Assembly: GCA_022564935.1 (NCBI GenBank)
Contig: JADFKM010000057.1
Span: forward strand, 1 to 13,290
DNA length: 13,290 nucleotides
DNA from: Candidatus Dadabacteria bacterium
GTDB lineage: Bacteria > Desulfobacterota_D > UBA1144 > Nemesobacterales > JADFKM01
Reading direction: 5' to 3'
The notes beneath the pieces are model-generated. The model was not told the origin of the DNA. It made no database searches and saw only the letters and a program-made list of their open reading frames with translations. This document shows, piece after piece, positions 1 to 6,553 of this stretch (positions are counted from its first letter, which is position 1; each line of letters starts with the position of its first letter). The translations under genes were made by a program, and so were the position numbers.

Positions 1-82
1 GCAGAAACCATGTAAAGTCATGTGAAAGCAGAAATGTTTATGTAGGGCTGATTTCATTAATACATCATAATTCTTGAATAAT

Positions 83-112
83 TTGCTTTCTTTTATAGAT
101 TTGTGATATAGA
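83..112 (+). promoter_or_regulatory. Predicted sigma-70 promoter of the first UMF1 transporter
   Basis: A -35-like TTGCTT (83-88) lies 18 nt before a -10-like TATAGA (107-112). The -10 is preceded by TG one base away, giving an extended -10 (TGATATAGA, 104-112). Transcription would start near 119, leaving a leader of about 43 nt before the TTG start at 162. The same 9-mer sits at the equivalent place upstream of the second transporter, which is the main support. Inferred from motif and position only. Confidence 0.45.
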
Positions 113-161
113 TAGAATTGGGTTAGGCATCCTAAATACATTGGCCTAGGGTTCATTCAAG

Positions 162-1418
162 TTGAAAAAGGTTATTTCCTGGGCGTTATACGACTGGGCA
201 AATTCGGCCTATTCCGGCGTAATGGCTGCCTTCTTTCCCGTGTTTTTTAAAGAGTATTGGAGCGCAGGCGCCGACGTTACTATGAGTACGTTCAAGCTCG
301 GCATGGCAAACTCGCTTGCCAGTGTCATAGTGGCCTTGTCCTCTCCTTTGATAGGCGCTATTGCCGACAGGGGAGGAATTAAGAAACGACTCCTTTTTTT
401 CTTCGCTATGCTCGGGATTGTGATGACCGGCTCGCTTTACTTTATCCAGAGAGGCGATTGGGTCATGGCTGTGTCTCTCTACATAATTTCCACCGTGGGT
501 TTTATGGGCGGGAATGTGTTCTATGACTCATTAATTGTGAGCGTTGCCAAACCAAAGAGTATGAACTTCATCTCGTCATTGGGGTTCTCTTTAGGTTATC
601 TAGGCGGAGGACTCCTCTTTGCGATAATAGTTTGGATGATTATGCGGCCCGCAACCTTTGGTCTGAGCAGCAGTAATGACGCCCTGCGTATCTCGTTCGT
701 AATGGTAGCTGTATGGTGGGCGGTGTTCAGCATACCGATATTTCTCTTTGTTAAGGAGCCGGAAAGCGATGTCAAGACTACCGGGTGGAGGTGCGTCACC
801 GAAGGTTTTGCGCAGCTGAAGAGCACTTTATCCGAGGCTCGAAGAATGAGGGTGGTTTTCCTTTTCCTCATCGGCTACTGGCTGTATATCGACGGTGTGG
901 ACACGATGGTGCGAATGTCCATAGACTACGGCATGTCTATCGGTTTTGATTCGAAAAGCCTTATGGGTGCATTGCTTATAACTCAGTTCGTGGGGGTGCC
1001 GGCCACCATATTGATGGGAAAAGTCGGGGACTGGATCGGGACTAAAAATGGTATTTACATCGGCATAGCGACCTATTTGGGTATTACAATATTTGCGTAC
1101 GGTATGGAAAGTGTGAAGGATTTTTATGTCCTTGCAGTTGCCGTTGGGCTTGTACAGGGGGGAATACAGTCTTTAAGCCGCTCCTTTTATACGACCATAA
1201 TTCCAAAAAACAAGTCGGCTGAGTTTTTCGGCCTTTACAACATGCTTGGGAAATTAGCCGCTGTCTTAGGCCCCATGATGATAGGATGGGTCAGCGTGCT
1301 TTCGGGCAGTCCCAGACTCTCTATCCTTCCGCTAATGCTGCTGTTCATCTCTGGGGGTGTGGTTCTTTATTTCGTAGACGAGAAAGAGGGAAAACGTATG
1401 GCGAGGGAGTTGGAATAG
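162..1418 (+). CDS. UMF1-family MFS transporter (Atg22-like), copy 1
   Basis: An integral inner-membrane permease of 418 aa in the major facilitator superfamily, UMF1/Atg22-like branch. The family signature WALYDWANSAYS is at residues 7-18. The rest is a succession of hydrophobic segments compatible with about 12 membrane helices, with the charged MFS loop GAIADRGGIKK after helix 2. The bacterial family has no generally established substrate, so none is assigned. The start is TTG at 162: it gives the family N-terminus MKKVISW, and the second copy begins identically, also with TTG. An AGGG at 148-151 is a possible ribosome-binding site. By eye about two thirds of residues match the neighbouring copy (1556-2815), so the pair is a tandem duplication. 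Copy 1 is one residue shorter in helix 1 (SAYSGVMAAFF against SAFSTTVMAGFF). The family is clear; the function is not. Confidence 0.9.
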   Translation: MKKVISWALYDWANSAYSGVMAAFFPVFFKEYWSAGADVTMSTFKLGMANSLASVIVALSSPLIGAIADRGGIKKRLLFFFAMLGIVMTGSLYFIQRGDWVMAVSLYIISTVGFMGGNVFYDSLIVSVAKPKSMNFISSLGFSLGYLGGGLLFAIIVWMIMRPATFGLSSSNDALRISFVMVAVWWAVFSIPIFLFVKEPESDVKTTGWRCVTEGFAQLKSTLSEARRMRVVFLFLIGYWLYIDGVDTMVRMSIDYGMSIGFDSKSLMGALLITQFVGVPATILMGKVGDWIGTKNGIYIGIATYLGITIFAYGMESVKDFYVLAVAVGLVQGGIQSLSRSFYTTIIPKNKSAEFFGLYNMLGKLAAVLGPMMIGWVSVLSGSPRLSILPLMLLFISGGVVLYFVDEKEGKRMARELE

Positions 1419-1467
1419 AGTAGGTGCCTTTTTAAGTATGAGAAGGAAGACTGGGATTCGCTGTTAT

Positions 1468-1496
1468 TTGTTTTCCCATACGGTTCATGATATAGA
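1468..1496 (+). promoter_or_regulatory. Predicted sigma-70 promoter of the second UMF1 transporter
   Basis: TTGTTT (1468-1473), a 17-nt spacer and TATAGA (1491-1496), with the extended -10 TGATATAGA at 1488-1496. The 9-mer is identical to the one upstream of the first copy, and the predicted leader (about 53 nt) is of similar length. This suggests that the duplication included the promoter and that each copy is transcribed on its own. Motif-based inference. Confidence 0.45.
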
Positions 1497-1555
1497 GTAC
1501 TCTGAGTAGGTGATGTTAACGCCTATACCCACAACTCTGGGGGCTCCGCGAACAT

Positions 1556-2815
1556 TTGAAAAAAGTACTTTCCTGGGCGTTTTACGACTGGGCCAATTCG
1601 GCGTTCTCGACTACGGTGATGGCCGGTTTCTTCCCCGTGTTATTCAAGGAGTACTGGAGTCACGGCGCCGATGTAGCCGAGAGCACGTATAAGCTCGGCA
1701 TGGCTAACTCTCTGGCAAGCGTTATAGTGGCAGTTATGGCGCCCGTGATAGGGGCTATAGCGGACAGGGGGGGAGTCAAGAAGAAGTTCCTGTTTTATTT
1801 TGCGTTGATGGGAGTCGTTATGACGGGCTCGCTTTATTTCGTGGAGATGGGGAATTGGGCACTGGCCGTCTTCATCTACGTAATGGCCACAGTAGGCTTT
1901 TCGAGCGGCAACGTGTTTTACGACTCGCTGATCTTTGAGGTGGCCGATAAAAGGAGCATGAATTTTGTTTCTGCCCTGGGCTACTCGCTTGGGTACCTCG
2001 GAGGAGGGGTGCTGTTTTCGATAAATGTGTGGATGGTTCTGCGACCCGAAACATTCGGCCTAAGTGGGATGGAGGAGGCCAAGAGGCTTGCTTTTGTCAT
2101 GGTAGCCGTGTGGTGGGCGGTCTTCAGCATACCGATATTGCTGTTCGTGCCTGAGAGCAAAACCGGGAGAGAGACTGCGGGCTGGAGGTGTATTCCTCAG
2201 GGTTTCGCGCAGCTGAAGAGCACATTCTCGGAGGCGAGAAAGATGAGGGTCGTGTTCCTTTTCCTTATCGCATACTGGCTGTATATAGACGGGGTGTCCA
2301 CGATTATACGCATGGCAGTGAACTTCGGAATGGATCTGGGGTTCGACTCGTCCAAGCTTATTCTCGCACTGCTGGTTACTCAGTTCGTGGGTTTTCCCGC
2401 GGCCATTGTTATGGGCAAAATGGGGGATTGGGTAGGCACGAAAAAGGCCATATATTTCTGCATAGGCGTGTATATTGCCGTCACTATATATGCAATGTTC
2501 CTTGACAGCGTGAAAGGGTTTTACGTGCTTGCAGTATCCATCGGATTGGTTCAGGGTGGGGTTCAATCCCTCAGCCGCTCTTTTTATACGACCATAATTC
2601 CCAAGAGCAAATCGGCCGAGTTTTTCGGCCTTTACAACATGCTTGGGAAATTCGCCGCAGTTTTGGGCCCTCTGATGATCGGATGGGTCAGTCTGCTCAC
2701 GGGAAATCCGAGGCTTTCGATTCTGTCCCTCGTTCTGCTTTTCGCTTCCGGCGCCGTGGTTCTCTGGTTTGTCAACGAAGAGGAGGGCAGACGTATGGCG
2801 GAGGAATTGGAGTAG
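1556..2815 (+). CDS. UMF1-family MFS transporter (Atg22-like), copy 2
   Basis: A 419-aa MFS permease of the UMF1/Atg22-like family, paralogous to the gene just upstream. It shows WAFYDWANSAFSTTVMAGFF at the N-terminus, the loop GAIADRGGVKKK after helix 2, and the strongly conserved C-terminal stretches QSLSRSFYTTIIPKSK and AEFFGLYNMLGK, both shared with copy 1. About 12 membrane helices are expected. The start is TTG at 1556, giving MKKVLSW as in copy 1; the upstream G-rich run (GGGGG) is only a weak ribosome-binding site. The 137-nt gap to copy 1 contains its own promoter-like sequence, so the two need not form one operon. Helix 1 keeps the TTVMAGFF form that I regard as typical of the family, so copy 2 may be the less altered of the pair. 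Substrate unknown. Confidence 0.9.
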   Translation: MKKVLSWAFYDWANSAFSTTVMAGFFPVLFKEYWSHGADVAESTYKLGMANSLASVIVAVMAPVIGAIADRGGVKKKFLFYFALMGVVMTGSLYFVEMGNWALAVFIYVMATVGFSSGNVFYDSLIFEVADKRSMNFVSALGYSLGYLGGGVLFSINVWMVLRPETFGLSGMEEAKRLAFVMVAVWWAVFSIPILLFVPESKTGRETAGWRCIPQGFAQLKSTFSEARKMRVVFLFLIAYWLYIDGVSTIIRMAVNFGMDLGFDSSKLILALLVTQFVGFPAAIVMGKMGDWVGTKKAIYFCIGVYIAVTIYAMFLDSVKGFYVLAVSIGLVQGGVQSLSRSFYTTIIPKSKSAEFFGLYNMLGKFAAVLGPLMIGWVSLLTGNPRLSILSLVLLFASGAVVLWFVNEEEGRRMAEELE

Positions 2816-3279
2816 CGGGTCTGTGTGAATTAGTTGGCGATTGAATGTATGCAACGGCGGCAGTCTCAGCACCTATGTCCTTGAGTGTAGTCGCACACCT
2901 AAATCTGTCTTCTCCTTCACAGCCATCTCTTAGCCGCGCAGGGATATTGTCTTACTCTATTAATTCGTGCATATAACCCACGTACATTCTCACATAAAAT
3001 TAGGGGTGAAATTTGTGTGTATTGGGGTGATAATTGTTAAAAAAGGGGCGGTTTGCAAAGCAGATACAAAGGTTTAAGCGATGTGAAATTTGTGGGATAG
3101 AAAACCACATCGGTTGATAGCCTTAATCAGCCACAGCAAGCAAACATCTCTAGAATCCCTATAAGTAAAAACGCTGATCGGGTTAGATGCGTTCTATCTT
3201 TTAAGGGGATGGGTTTTCAGCGAAGAATAATTACTTATTCGGATAAGCATTAAGTATAAACAGATATTGAGTCTGATTA
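2816..3279. other. Gene-free AT-rich spacer of 464 nt
   Basis: No coding region, tRNA or clear rho-independent terminator could be supported in this stretch between the second transporter and the GAF stub. It holds a 12-nt direct repeat (3006-3017 and 3083-3094), a 7-bp stem with a 20-nt loop (3079-3112) and a small perfect hairpin CTTAT-TCGG-ATAAG (3234-3247) with no following T-run. A weak promoter-like pair, TTACTT (3231-3236) and TATAAA (3255-3260) with an 18-nt spacer, could serve the GAF stub. The stretch reads as decayed or regulatory DNA at the edge of a rearranged segment. Confidence 0.5.
3006..3094 (+). repeat. 12-nt direct repeat pair GTGAAATTTGTG
   Basis: The identical 12-mer GTGAAATTTGTG occurs at 3006-3017 and 3083-3094, 77 nt apart start to start. 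The second copy overlaps the left arm of the stem CGATGTG/CACATCG (3079-3085 and 3106-3112). It is AT-rich enough that chance cannot be ruled out. Confidence 0.5.
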
Positions 3280-3372
3280 TTGAAGTACAAATTCAATACC
3301 GATAACTGGGGGTATGAGTCTAGTCGATTGAGTGGGGGCGCAGACTCAAATTTATTTTGGAGAATCCGGCAA

Positions 3373-3552
3373 ATGGAGTCTAATGAATATTATGAAAATG
3401 ATTTAGTGATTTTAGCTAAAATCACTAAAGCCGTACATAAATCTTCCAGTTTGGATGAAATTTACGATGTAGCTTTGGACGCGGTTCTAGAGCGGCTAAA
3501 CGTTAATATGATGGCAATCTATCTGGTAGATGAAGAAAAACCCCAAGCCTAA
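3373..3552 (+). pseudogene. Truncated GAF-domain protein, N-terminal stub
   Basis: A 59-aa reading frame starting at ATG 3373, with GGAG at 3359-3362 as ribosome-binding site. The frame is open upstream to a possible TTG start at 3280, but those extra residues look unconserved. The sequence LAKITKAVHKSSSLDEIYD followed by LDAVLERLNVNMMAIYLVDEE is the typical first helix and first strand of a GAF sensory domain, as found at the front of histidine kinases and other signalling proteins. GAF domains are about 150 aa. Here the frame stops after EEKPQA at a TAA (3550-3552) that overlaps the stop codon of the convergent hydrolase gene. The rest of the GAF domain and any output domain are absent, so this is most likely the remnant of a signalling gene cut by a rearrangement. 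A functional micro-protein is unlikely. Confidence 0.65.
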
Positions 3553-4130
3553 TCGATGTCTTCGATTGTGCCTGTAACGGCTCCAAGCCCAGTCATTTCT
3601 TGTATAGCCCTCTCGCAGTCGTCCGGCTCTGCGTCAATTCCCCGCGAGGCGTCGTCCAGGTAGACCACATCAAATCCGTGCCGCAGTCCGTCAAGCACGG
3701 TGTGCTTAACGCAGTAATCAGTGGCAAGACCGCCTATGAAGAGCCTCGTGACTCCCTTTTTCCTCAGCATCTCCTCAAGCTCCGTGTCCTCGAATCCGGA
3801 GTATCCCTCAAGCTCTGGGTCGGTGCCCGCGTCGATTATGATTGCGGAGGAGGGCAGCGCTACGCCGTCATGGATCTCCGCCCCTGGGGTTCCCTGGACA
3901 CAGTGGTTGGGCCAAGGCCCGCCGTTTTCATTGAATGAGCCGTGGCCGGGAGGATGCCAGTCCCTCGTGGCGAACACATGACCCTCGGCATTGACGAATA
4001 TGGAAATGTACTCGTTGATAACAGGCACGACCGCATCACCGCCGGGGACGGGCAGCGCGCCTCCGGGGCAGAAATCGTTTTGCAGGTCGATTATGATAAG
4101 GGCATCAGCTCCTGTGATCTTAATGGGCAT
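3549..4130 (-). CDS. pncA: Nicotinamidase/isochorismatase-family cysteine hydrolase (PncA-like)
   Basis: A 193-aa cytoplasmic cysteine hydrolase of the isochorismatase fold, closest in pattern to nicotinamidase, which deamidates nicotinamide to nicotinate for NAD salvage. Seen: the catalytic Asp in LIIIDLQNDF (D15), the metal-binding pattern RDWHPPGH (D57, H59) and WPNHC (H76), and the catalytic Cys in GLATDYC (C140). The triad lysine, normally in a KG-x-x-P stretch before YSGF, reads Ala here (A101 in DAGTDPELEGYSGF). Activity as a classical nicotinamidase is therefore uncertain. The start is ATG 4128-4130: CCTCC at 4140-4144 (GGAGG on the coding strand) lies 9 nt upstream, and the predicted transcript begins near 4166, which excludes the farther in-frame ATG at 4167-4169. 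The gene converges on the GAF stub with overlapping stop codons, and an IS element lies upstream. Confidence 0.82.
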   Translation of the reverse strand: MPIKITGADALIIIDLQNDFCPGGALPVPGGDAVVPVINEYISIFVNAEGHVFATRDWHPPGHGSFNENGGPWPNHCVQGTPGAEIHDGVALPSSAIIIDAGTDPELEGYSGFEDTELEEMLRKKGVTRLFIGGLATDYCVKHTVLDGLRHGFDVVYLDDASRGIDAEPDDCERAIQEMTGLGAVTGTIEDID

Positions 4131-4139
4131 CAGGGGATT

Positions 4140-4144
4140 CCTCC
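4140..4144 (-). promoter_or_regulatory. Ribosome-binding site fixing the hydrolase start
   Basis: On the coding strand this is GGAGG, 9 nt before the ATG at 4128-4130. No comparable site precedes the two upstream in-frame ATG codons, so the shorter 193-aa product is preferred. Confidence 0.6.
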
Positions 4145-4172
4145 GCGCACGCATATGGATCAGGGTCATTAT

Positions 4173-4202
4173 ATATTAAATGTAATTAATGGATGGAAAC
4201 AA
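4173..4202 (-). promoter_or_regulatory. Predicted sigma-70 promoter of the hydrolase gene
   Basis: On the minus strand, TTGTTT (4197-4202) and TAATAT (4173-4178) are separated by 18 nt. A perfect TATAAT also overlaps at 4168-4173 but lacks a well-spaced -35. Both lie in the short gap between the IS element and the gene, so the insertion left the promoter intact. Motif-based inference. Confidence 0.4.
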
Positions 4203-4214
4203 GTATTGTTTAAG

Positions 4215-4241
4215 TGTGCGATTCACATAGATCGTTTCAAT
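4215..4241 (+). repeat. IS481 terminal inverted repeat, left
   Basis: A 27-bp repeat starting TGTGCGATTCA. It matches the reverse complement of 5208-5234 at 22 of 27 positions. The 3' end of the transposase frame runs into it. Confidence 0.85.
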
Positions 4242-4642
4242 TTTCTTAATCGCAATTCTATCTTATAATCCGCTTCCTGTATATGCTCTTTAGATTCATC
4301 GTACATATCTCCTACCTCCTCCCAGAGTGGCGTTTTGTGCATTAGTTCGAAGTACTTATCCATAGGTGTCTTTCCGCTCAAAGATCCGTGTGGACGGTGC
4401 GAGTTGTAGAAGTGCTGCCATTCCTGCAACAGGTCTTCCAGCGTAGGATCATTGAGGTCAACGGTTGAATAAAACTCCTCAAAGTCTGTTCTCTGTGAGC
4501 GCTCTGCTTTGCCGTTGAGATGAGGGGACTTGGGTTTAATGGGACGGAACTTAATGCAGTACTCCATTAGTTTTTTCTGTACCTTATAGGCAAAAAACTC
4601 CCTGTCCCTGTCGGTCTGAATTCTCTGGATGGCAAACGGCAT
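4223..4642 (-). pseudogene. IS481-family transposase, C-terminal half
   Basis: This 139-aa frame continues the N-terminal half (4643-5194) in the same frame after a single TAA. It holds the remainder of the DDE integrase core: Asp in QTDRDREFF (residue 195 of the whole) and Glu in HLNGKAERSQRT (residue 231). Exactly 35 residues lie between them, the DD35E spacing. The C-terminal LNDPTLEDLLQEW and FYNSHRPHGSL are typical of IS481/IS3-type transposases. An ATG follows the stop directly (UAA AUG), but no ribosome-binding site supports real re-initiation. TDRDREF has Asp where I would expect Gly (TDRGREF) in this family, a second possible mutation. Alone, this half lacks the DNA-binding domain and the first catalytic Asp, so the element is probably immobile unless served in trans. 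Confidence 0.8.
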
Positions 4643-5194
4643 TTACTCAATGAGCTTCTCCAAAAAAAGTAAAGTATTTGAAGCAGTCCTTTTTTTATAA
4701 AGCCCCAAGGCCCTGTATCTGGTGCAATCATCCACCGCAGTATATTGATATAGACCGGACGCAATTTTGCAGGTGTCTATCTGCACCCTTTCTCCGGGAA
4801 TAGGCCTTGAGTATCGTTTGAAATCTTTTTTACGCCTATGTCTTTTCAGAGGCGCAGCATTATTTCTTTTGAGAACCTTATGGATGGTAGCCAGGGAGAA
4901 TGAGATGTCGTGGTGTCTTTTTAACTCGTTCTGAATCCTTCTTGCCCCGATCTTTCTTTTTTTTCTGAGCTGTAATATTAATTTTTCTTGCTGCTCAAAT
5001 ACTTTAGTTTTTGGAGAGCGTTTTGGCCTTCGGCTGAGGCTACAAAGACCTTCGATTCCATTCTCCTTATATCTTTTAACCCACTTCCTCAAAGTAGGTC
5101 TGGATATCCCGCATCTCCTGCAAACTAAACCGGCATTCCCAGTTTCCAAATAAAGCTCAACCCAGCCAAGTCTCTTCTTAATTTCTCTGCTCAT
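4643..5194 (-). pseudogene. IS481-family transposase, N-terminal half (ends at premature TAA)
   Basis: A 183-aa frame starting at ATG 5192-5194. Residues 26-50 (CRRCGISRPTLRKWVKRYKE region) form a helix-turn-helix of the homeodomain-like type that binds the IS ends. A basic linker (RRPKRSPKTK, KRHRRKKDFKR) follows, and then the start of the integrase catalytic core with the first catalytic Asp in GERVQIDTCKI (D140). The frame halts at TAA (4643-4645) after FLEKLIE. Sequence characteristic of the same protein resumes immediately in frame, so one nonsense change (for example GAA to TAA) explains the split. Joined, the protein would be about 323 aa, a normal IS481 length. A perfect TATAAT (5203-5208, minus strand) lies just upstream of the start but lacks a convincing -35. 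Confidence 0.82.
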
Positions 5195-5207
5195 AGATCA
5201 TCATTAT

Positions 5208-5234
5208 ATTGAAACGATGTCTATGAATCATACA
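5208..5234 (-). repeat. IS481 terminal inverted repeat, right
   Basis: Read on the minus strand it starts TGTATGATTCA and matches the left repeat at 22 of 27 positions. It is the end nearest the transposase start codon and stops 6 bases before the first base of the frr stop codon. Confidence 0.85.
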
Positions 5235-5240
5235 GTTAAA

Positions 5241-5813
5241 CTATATCTCCATAATTTCTTTTTCTTTTTCTCCTAAGATTTCATTTATTTTTTTTATGTA
5301 ATCGTCGGTTAAGCTCTGAATCTTTGTGAGAGCACTTTTTACTTTATCCTCGGAGATGTGCTCTTCCTTTTCTACTTCCTTCATATAATTATTGGAGTCT
5401 TTTCGTATCTGTCTTATGGTGATTCTGTGATCTTCTGTTATTTTACCGACATGTTTAACGAGCTCTTTTCTTCTTTCTTCGGTGAGGTTTGGAATCACAA
5501 GTCTAATTATCTTGCCGTCGTTGGTCGGGTTTATTCCGAGGTCGGATTTTTGTATCGCCTTTTCAATTTCCCTAATAGCATTTGTATCCCATGGCTGAAT
5601 GATTATGGTTCTGGGCTCAGGCACGGAGATTGACGACATCTGGTTTAGGGGAGTTTGTGTGCCGTAATAATCCGCTCTGATATCTTCGACCAGCGATGTG
5701 GATGCCCTGCCTGTTCTGAGCTTTGAAAATTCGTTTCTAAGGGATTGTGCAGAATTTTCCATTCTGTTCTTTGCATCGTCTAAAATTTCGTCAAGGATTT
5801 GATCTTCGCTCAA
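5241..5813 (-). CDS. frr: Ribosome recycling factor
   Basis: Cytoplasmic RRF, 190 aa (family about 185). With EF-G it splits the post-termination ribosome so that subunits can be reused. Seen: an N-terminal helix with [20 protein letters not shown], the family signature KLRTGRAS near residues 31-38, the domain II stretch [21 protein letters not shown], and a long charged C-terminal helix ending [10 protein letters not shown], as usual for RRF. The protein is therefore complete although an IS element lies 5 nt beyond its stop codon. The start is TTG at 5811-5813, overlapping the pyrH stop as TTGA, which implies translational coupling. No strong ribosome-binding site is visible. It is the last gene of rpsB-tsf-pyrH-frr. 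The uppS and cdsA genes that often follow in other bacteria are not present downstream. Confidence 0.95.
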   Translation of the reverse strand: MSEDQILDEILDDAKNRMENSAQSLRNEFSKLRTGRASTSLVEDIRADYYGTQTPLNQMSSISVPEPRTIIIQPWDTNAIREIEKAIQKSDLGINPTNDGKIIRLVIPNLTEERRKELVKHVGKITEDHRITIRQIRKDSNNYMKEVEKEEHISEDKVKSALTKIQSLTDDYIKKINEILGEKEKEIMEI

Positions 5814-6532
5814 TGTTTGCTGGCTCTCACGATTGATCCAATCTCTTCACCCATAACAATTCTTTTTATATTGCCCTCCTCAAAGAGGTTGAACACTATA
5901 ATGGGTATATTGCCCTCCATGCATAGAGAGATGGCGGTTGCGTCCATGACTTTTAGTTCCTGCTTCAGAACTTCCATGTAGCTTAAATCCTTGAATTTAA
6001 CTGCATCGTCATGGATTAAGGGGTCTTTGTCGTAAACCCCGTCCACCTTAGTGGCCTTTAGGATAACGTCGGCGCCGATTTCCAGGGCCCTGAGAGTGGC
6101 TGCGGTATCTGTGGTAAAAAAAGGGTTGCCCGTTCCGGCTGCTAATATTACAACCCTGCCCTTCTCCAGGTGTCTGATGCATCTCCTTCTTATGTAAGGC
6201 TCGGCGACCTGTTTAATTTCCAGGGCCGATTGCACCCTTGTATGTACGTCTTTCCTCTCAAGAAAATCCTGTAGAGCAAGGGCGTTAATAACGGTGGCCA
6301 GCATTCCCATGTAGTCGGACGCTGCCCTGTCAATTCCTGATTTGGTACCTGAATTGCCCCTGAATATATTGCCTCCGCCTATCACTACGGCAACTTGTAT
6401 CCCCAAGAAATGAATTTCCGATATTTCTCCGGTAATTTTTTCAATAACACTGTCGCTAATTCCATAACCCGCTTCACCCTGAAGCGCCTCACCGCTGATT
6501 TTTAACAGGATCCTTTTGTAATTGGGTGTCAT
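5810..6532 (-). CDS. pyrH: Uridylate (UMP) kinase
   Basis: Bacterial-type UMP kinase, 240 aa, of the amino-acid-kinase fold. It phosphorylates UMP to UDP in pyrimidine nucleotide synthesis, in the cytoplasm as a homohexamer in known members. Seen: the N-terminal phosphate-binding segment [13 protein letters not shown], the glycine-rich [11 protein letters not shown], the nucleotide-binding region [14 protein letters not shown], and [13 protein letters not shown], all standard for PyrH. The start is ATG at 6530-6532, 21 nt after the tsf stop, with no obvious Shine-Dalgarno sequence; coupling with tsf is likely. The 3' end overlaps the TTG start of frr. The position inside the rpsB-tsf-pyrH-frr cluster agrees with the assignment. 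Confidence 0.96.
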   Translation of the reverse strand: MTPNYKRILLKISGEALQGEAGYGISDSVIEKITGEISEIHFLGIQVAVVIGGGNIFRGNSGTKSGIDRAASDYMGMLATVINALALQDFLERKDVHTRVQSALEIKQVAEPYIRRRCIRHLEKGRVVILAAGTGNPFFTTDTAATLRALEIGADVILKATKVDGVYDKDPLIHDDAVKFKDLSYMEVLKQELKVMDATAISLCMEGNIPIIVFNLFEEGNIKRIVMGEEIGSIVRASKH

Positions 6533-6553
6533 ATTATTAGAATAGGTAAGGTG

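Larger units (their letters stand above)
4214..5235 (-). mobile_element. IS481-family insertion sequence, about 1.02 kb
   Basis: Imperfect terminal inverted repeats of 27 bp lie at 4215-4241 and 5208-5234, with 22 of 27 positions matching. They begin TGT and end ACA, and both contain GATTCA and ATCGTTTCAAT. Between them lies one transposase reading frame on the minus strand, split by a stop. TTAA flanks the element at 4210-4213 and 5236-5239, a candidate 4-bp target duplication if the outermost G bases belong to the element. The reconstructed empty site would read GTTTAAAC. The target is palindromic, so the exact ends remain ambiguous by a base or two. The right end is 5 nt from the frr stop codon. 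Size, one-gene layout and DD35E transposase match IS481. Confidence 0.88.

Noticed and set aside
2559-2572. GGTTCAATCCC-like T-loop sequence suggesting a tRNA
   Set aside because: It is inside the conserved QGGVQSLSR coding stretch of the second transporter, with no matching acceptor stem.
2060-2872. A 270-codon open frame on the minus strand opposite the second transporter
   Set aside because: It is rich in His, Pro and Arg with no domain pattern and lies wholly against a well-conserved membrane protein gene; an antisense shadow.
3234-3247. Hairpin CTTAT-TCGG-ATAAG as a terminator or regulatory RNA
   Set aside because: Only 5 bp of AU-rich stem and no T-run; likely chance.
2816-3279. tRNA, riboswitch or CRISPR in the long spacer
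   Set aside because: No T-loop consensus, no cloverleaf and no regularly spaced repeats were found; only two copies of one 12-mer.
4128-4169. Longer hydrolase starting at the ATG at 4167-4169 (206 aa)
   Set aside because: It lacks a ribosome-binding site and would start at about the predicted transcription start; the GGAGG-preceded ATG at 4128-4130 fits better.
3942-4268. A 108-codon plus-strand frame spanning the hydrolase start and the IS end
   Set aside because: It runs across the IS boundary and is antisense to conserved hydrolase motifs, so it cannot be an old gene.
4640-4648. Programmed stop-codon read-through in the transposase
   Set aside because: No slippery sequence, downstream structure or other recoding signal is visible. 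IS481 elements normally encode one uninterrupted frame, so a nonsense mutation is simpler.
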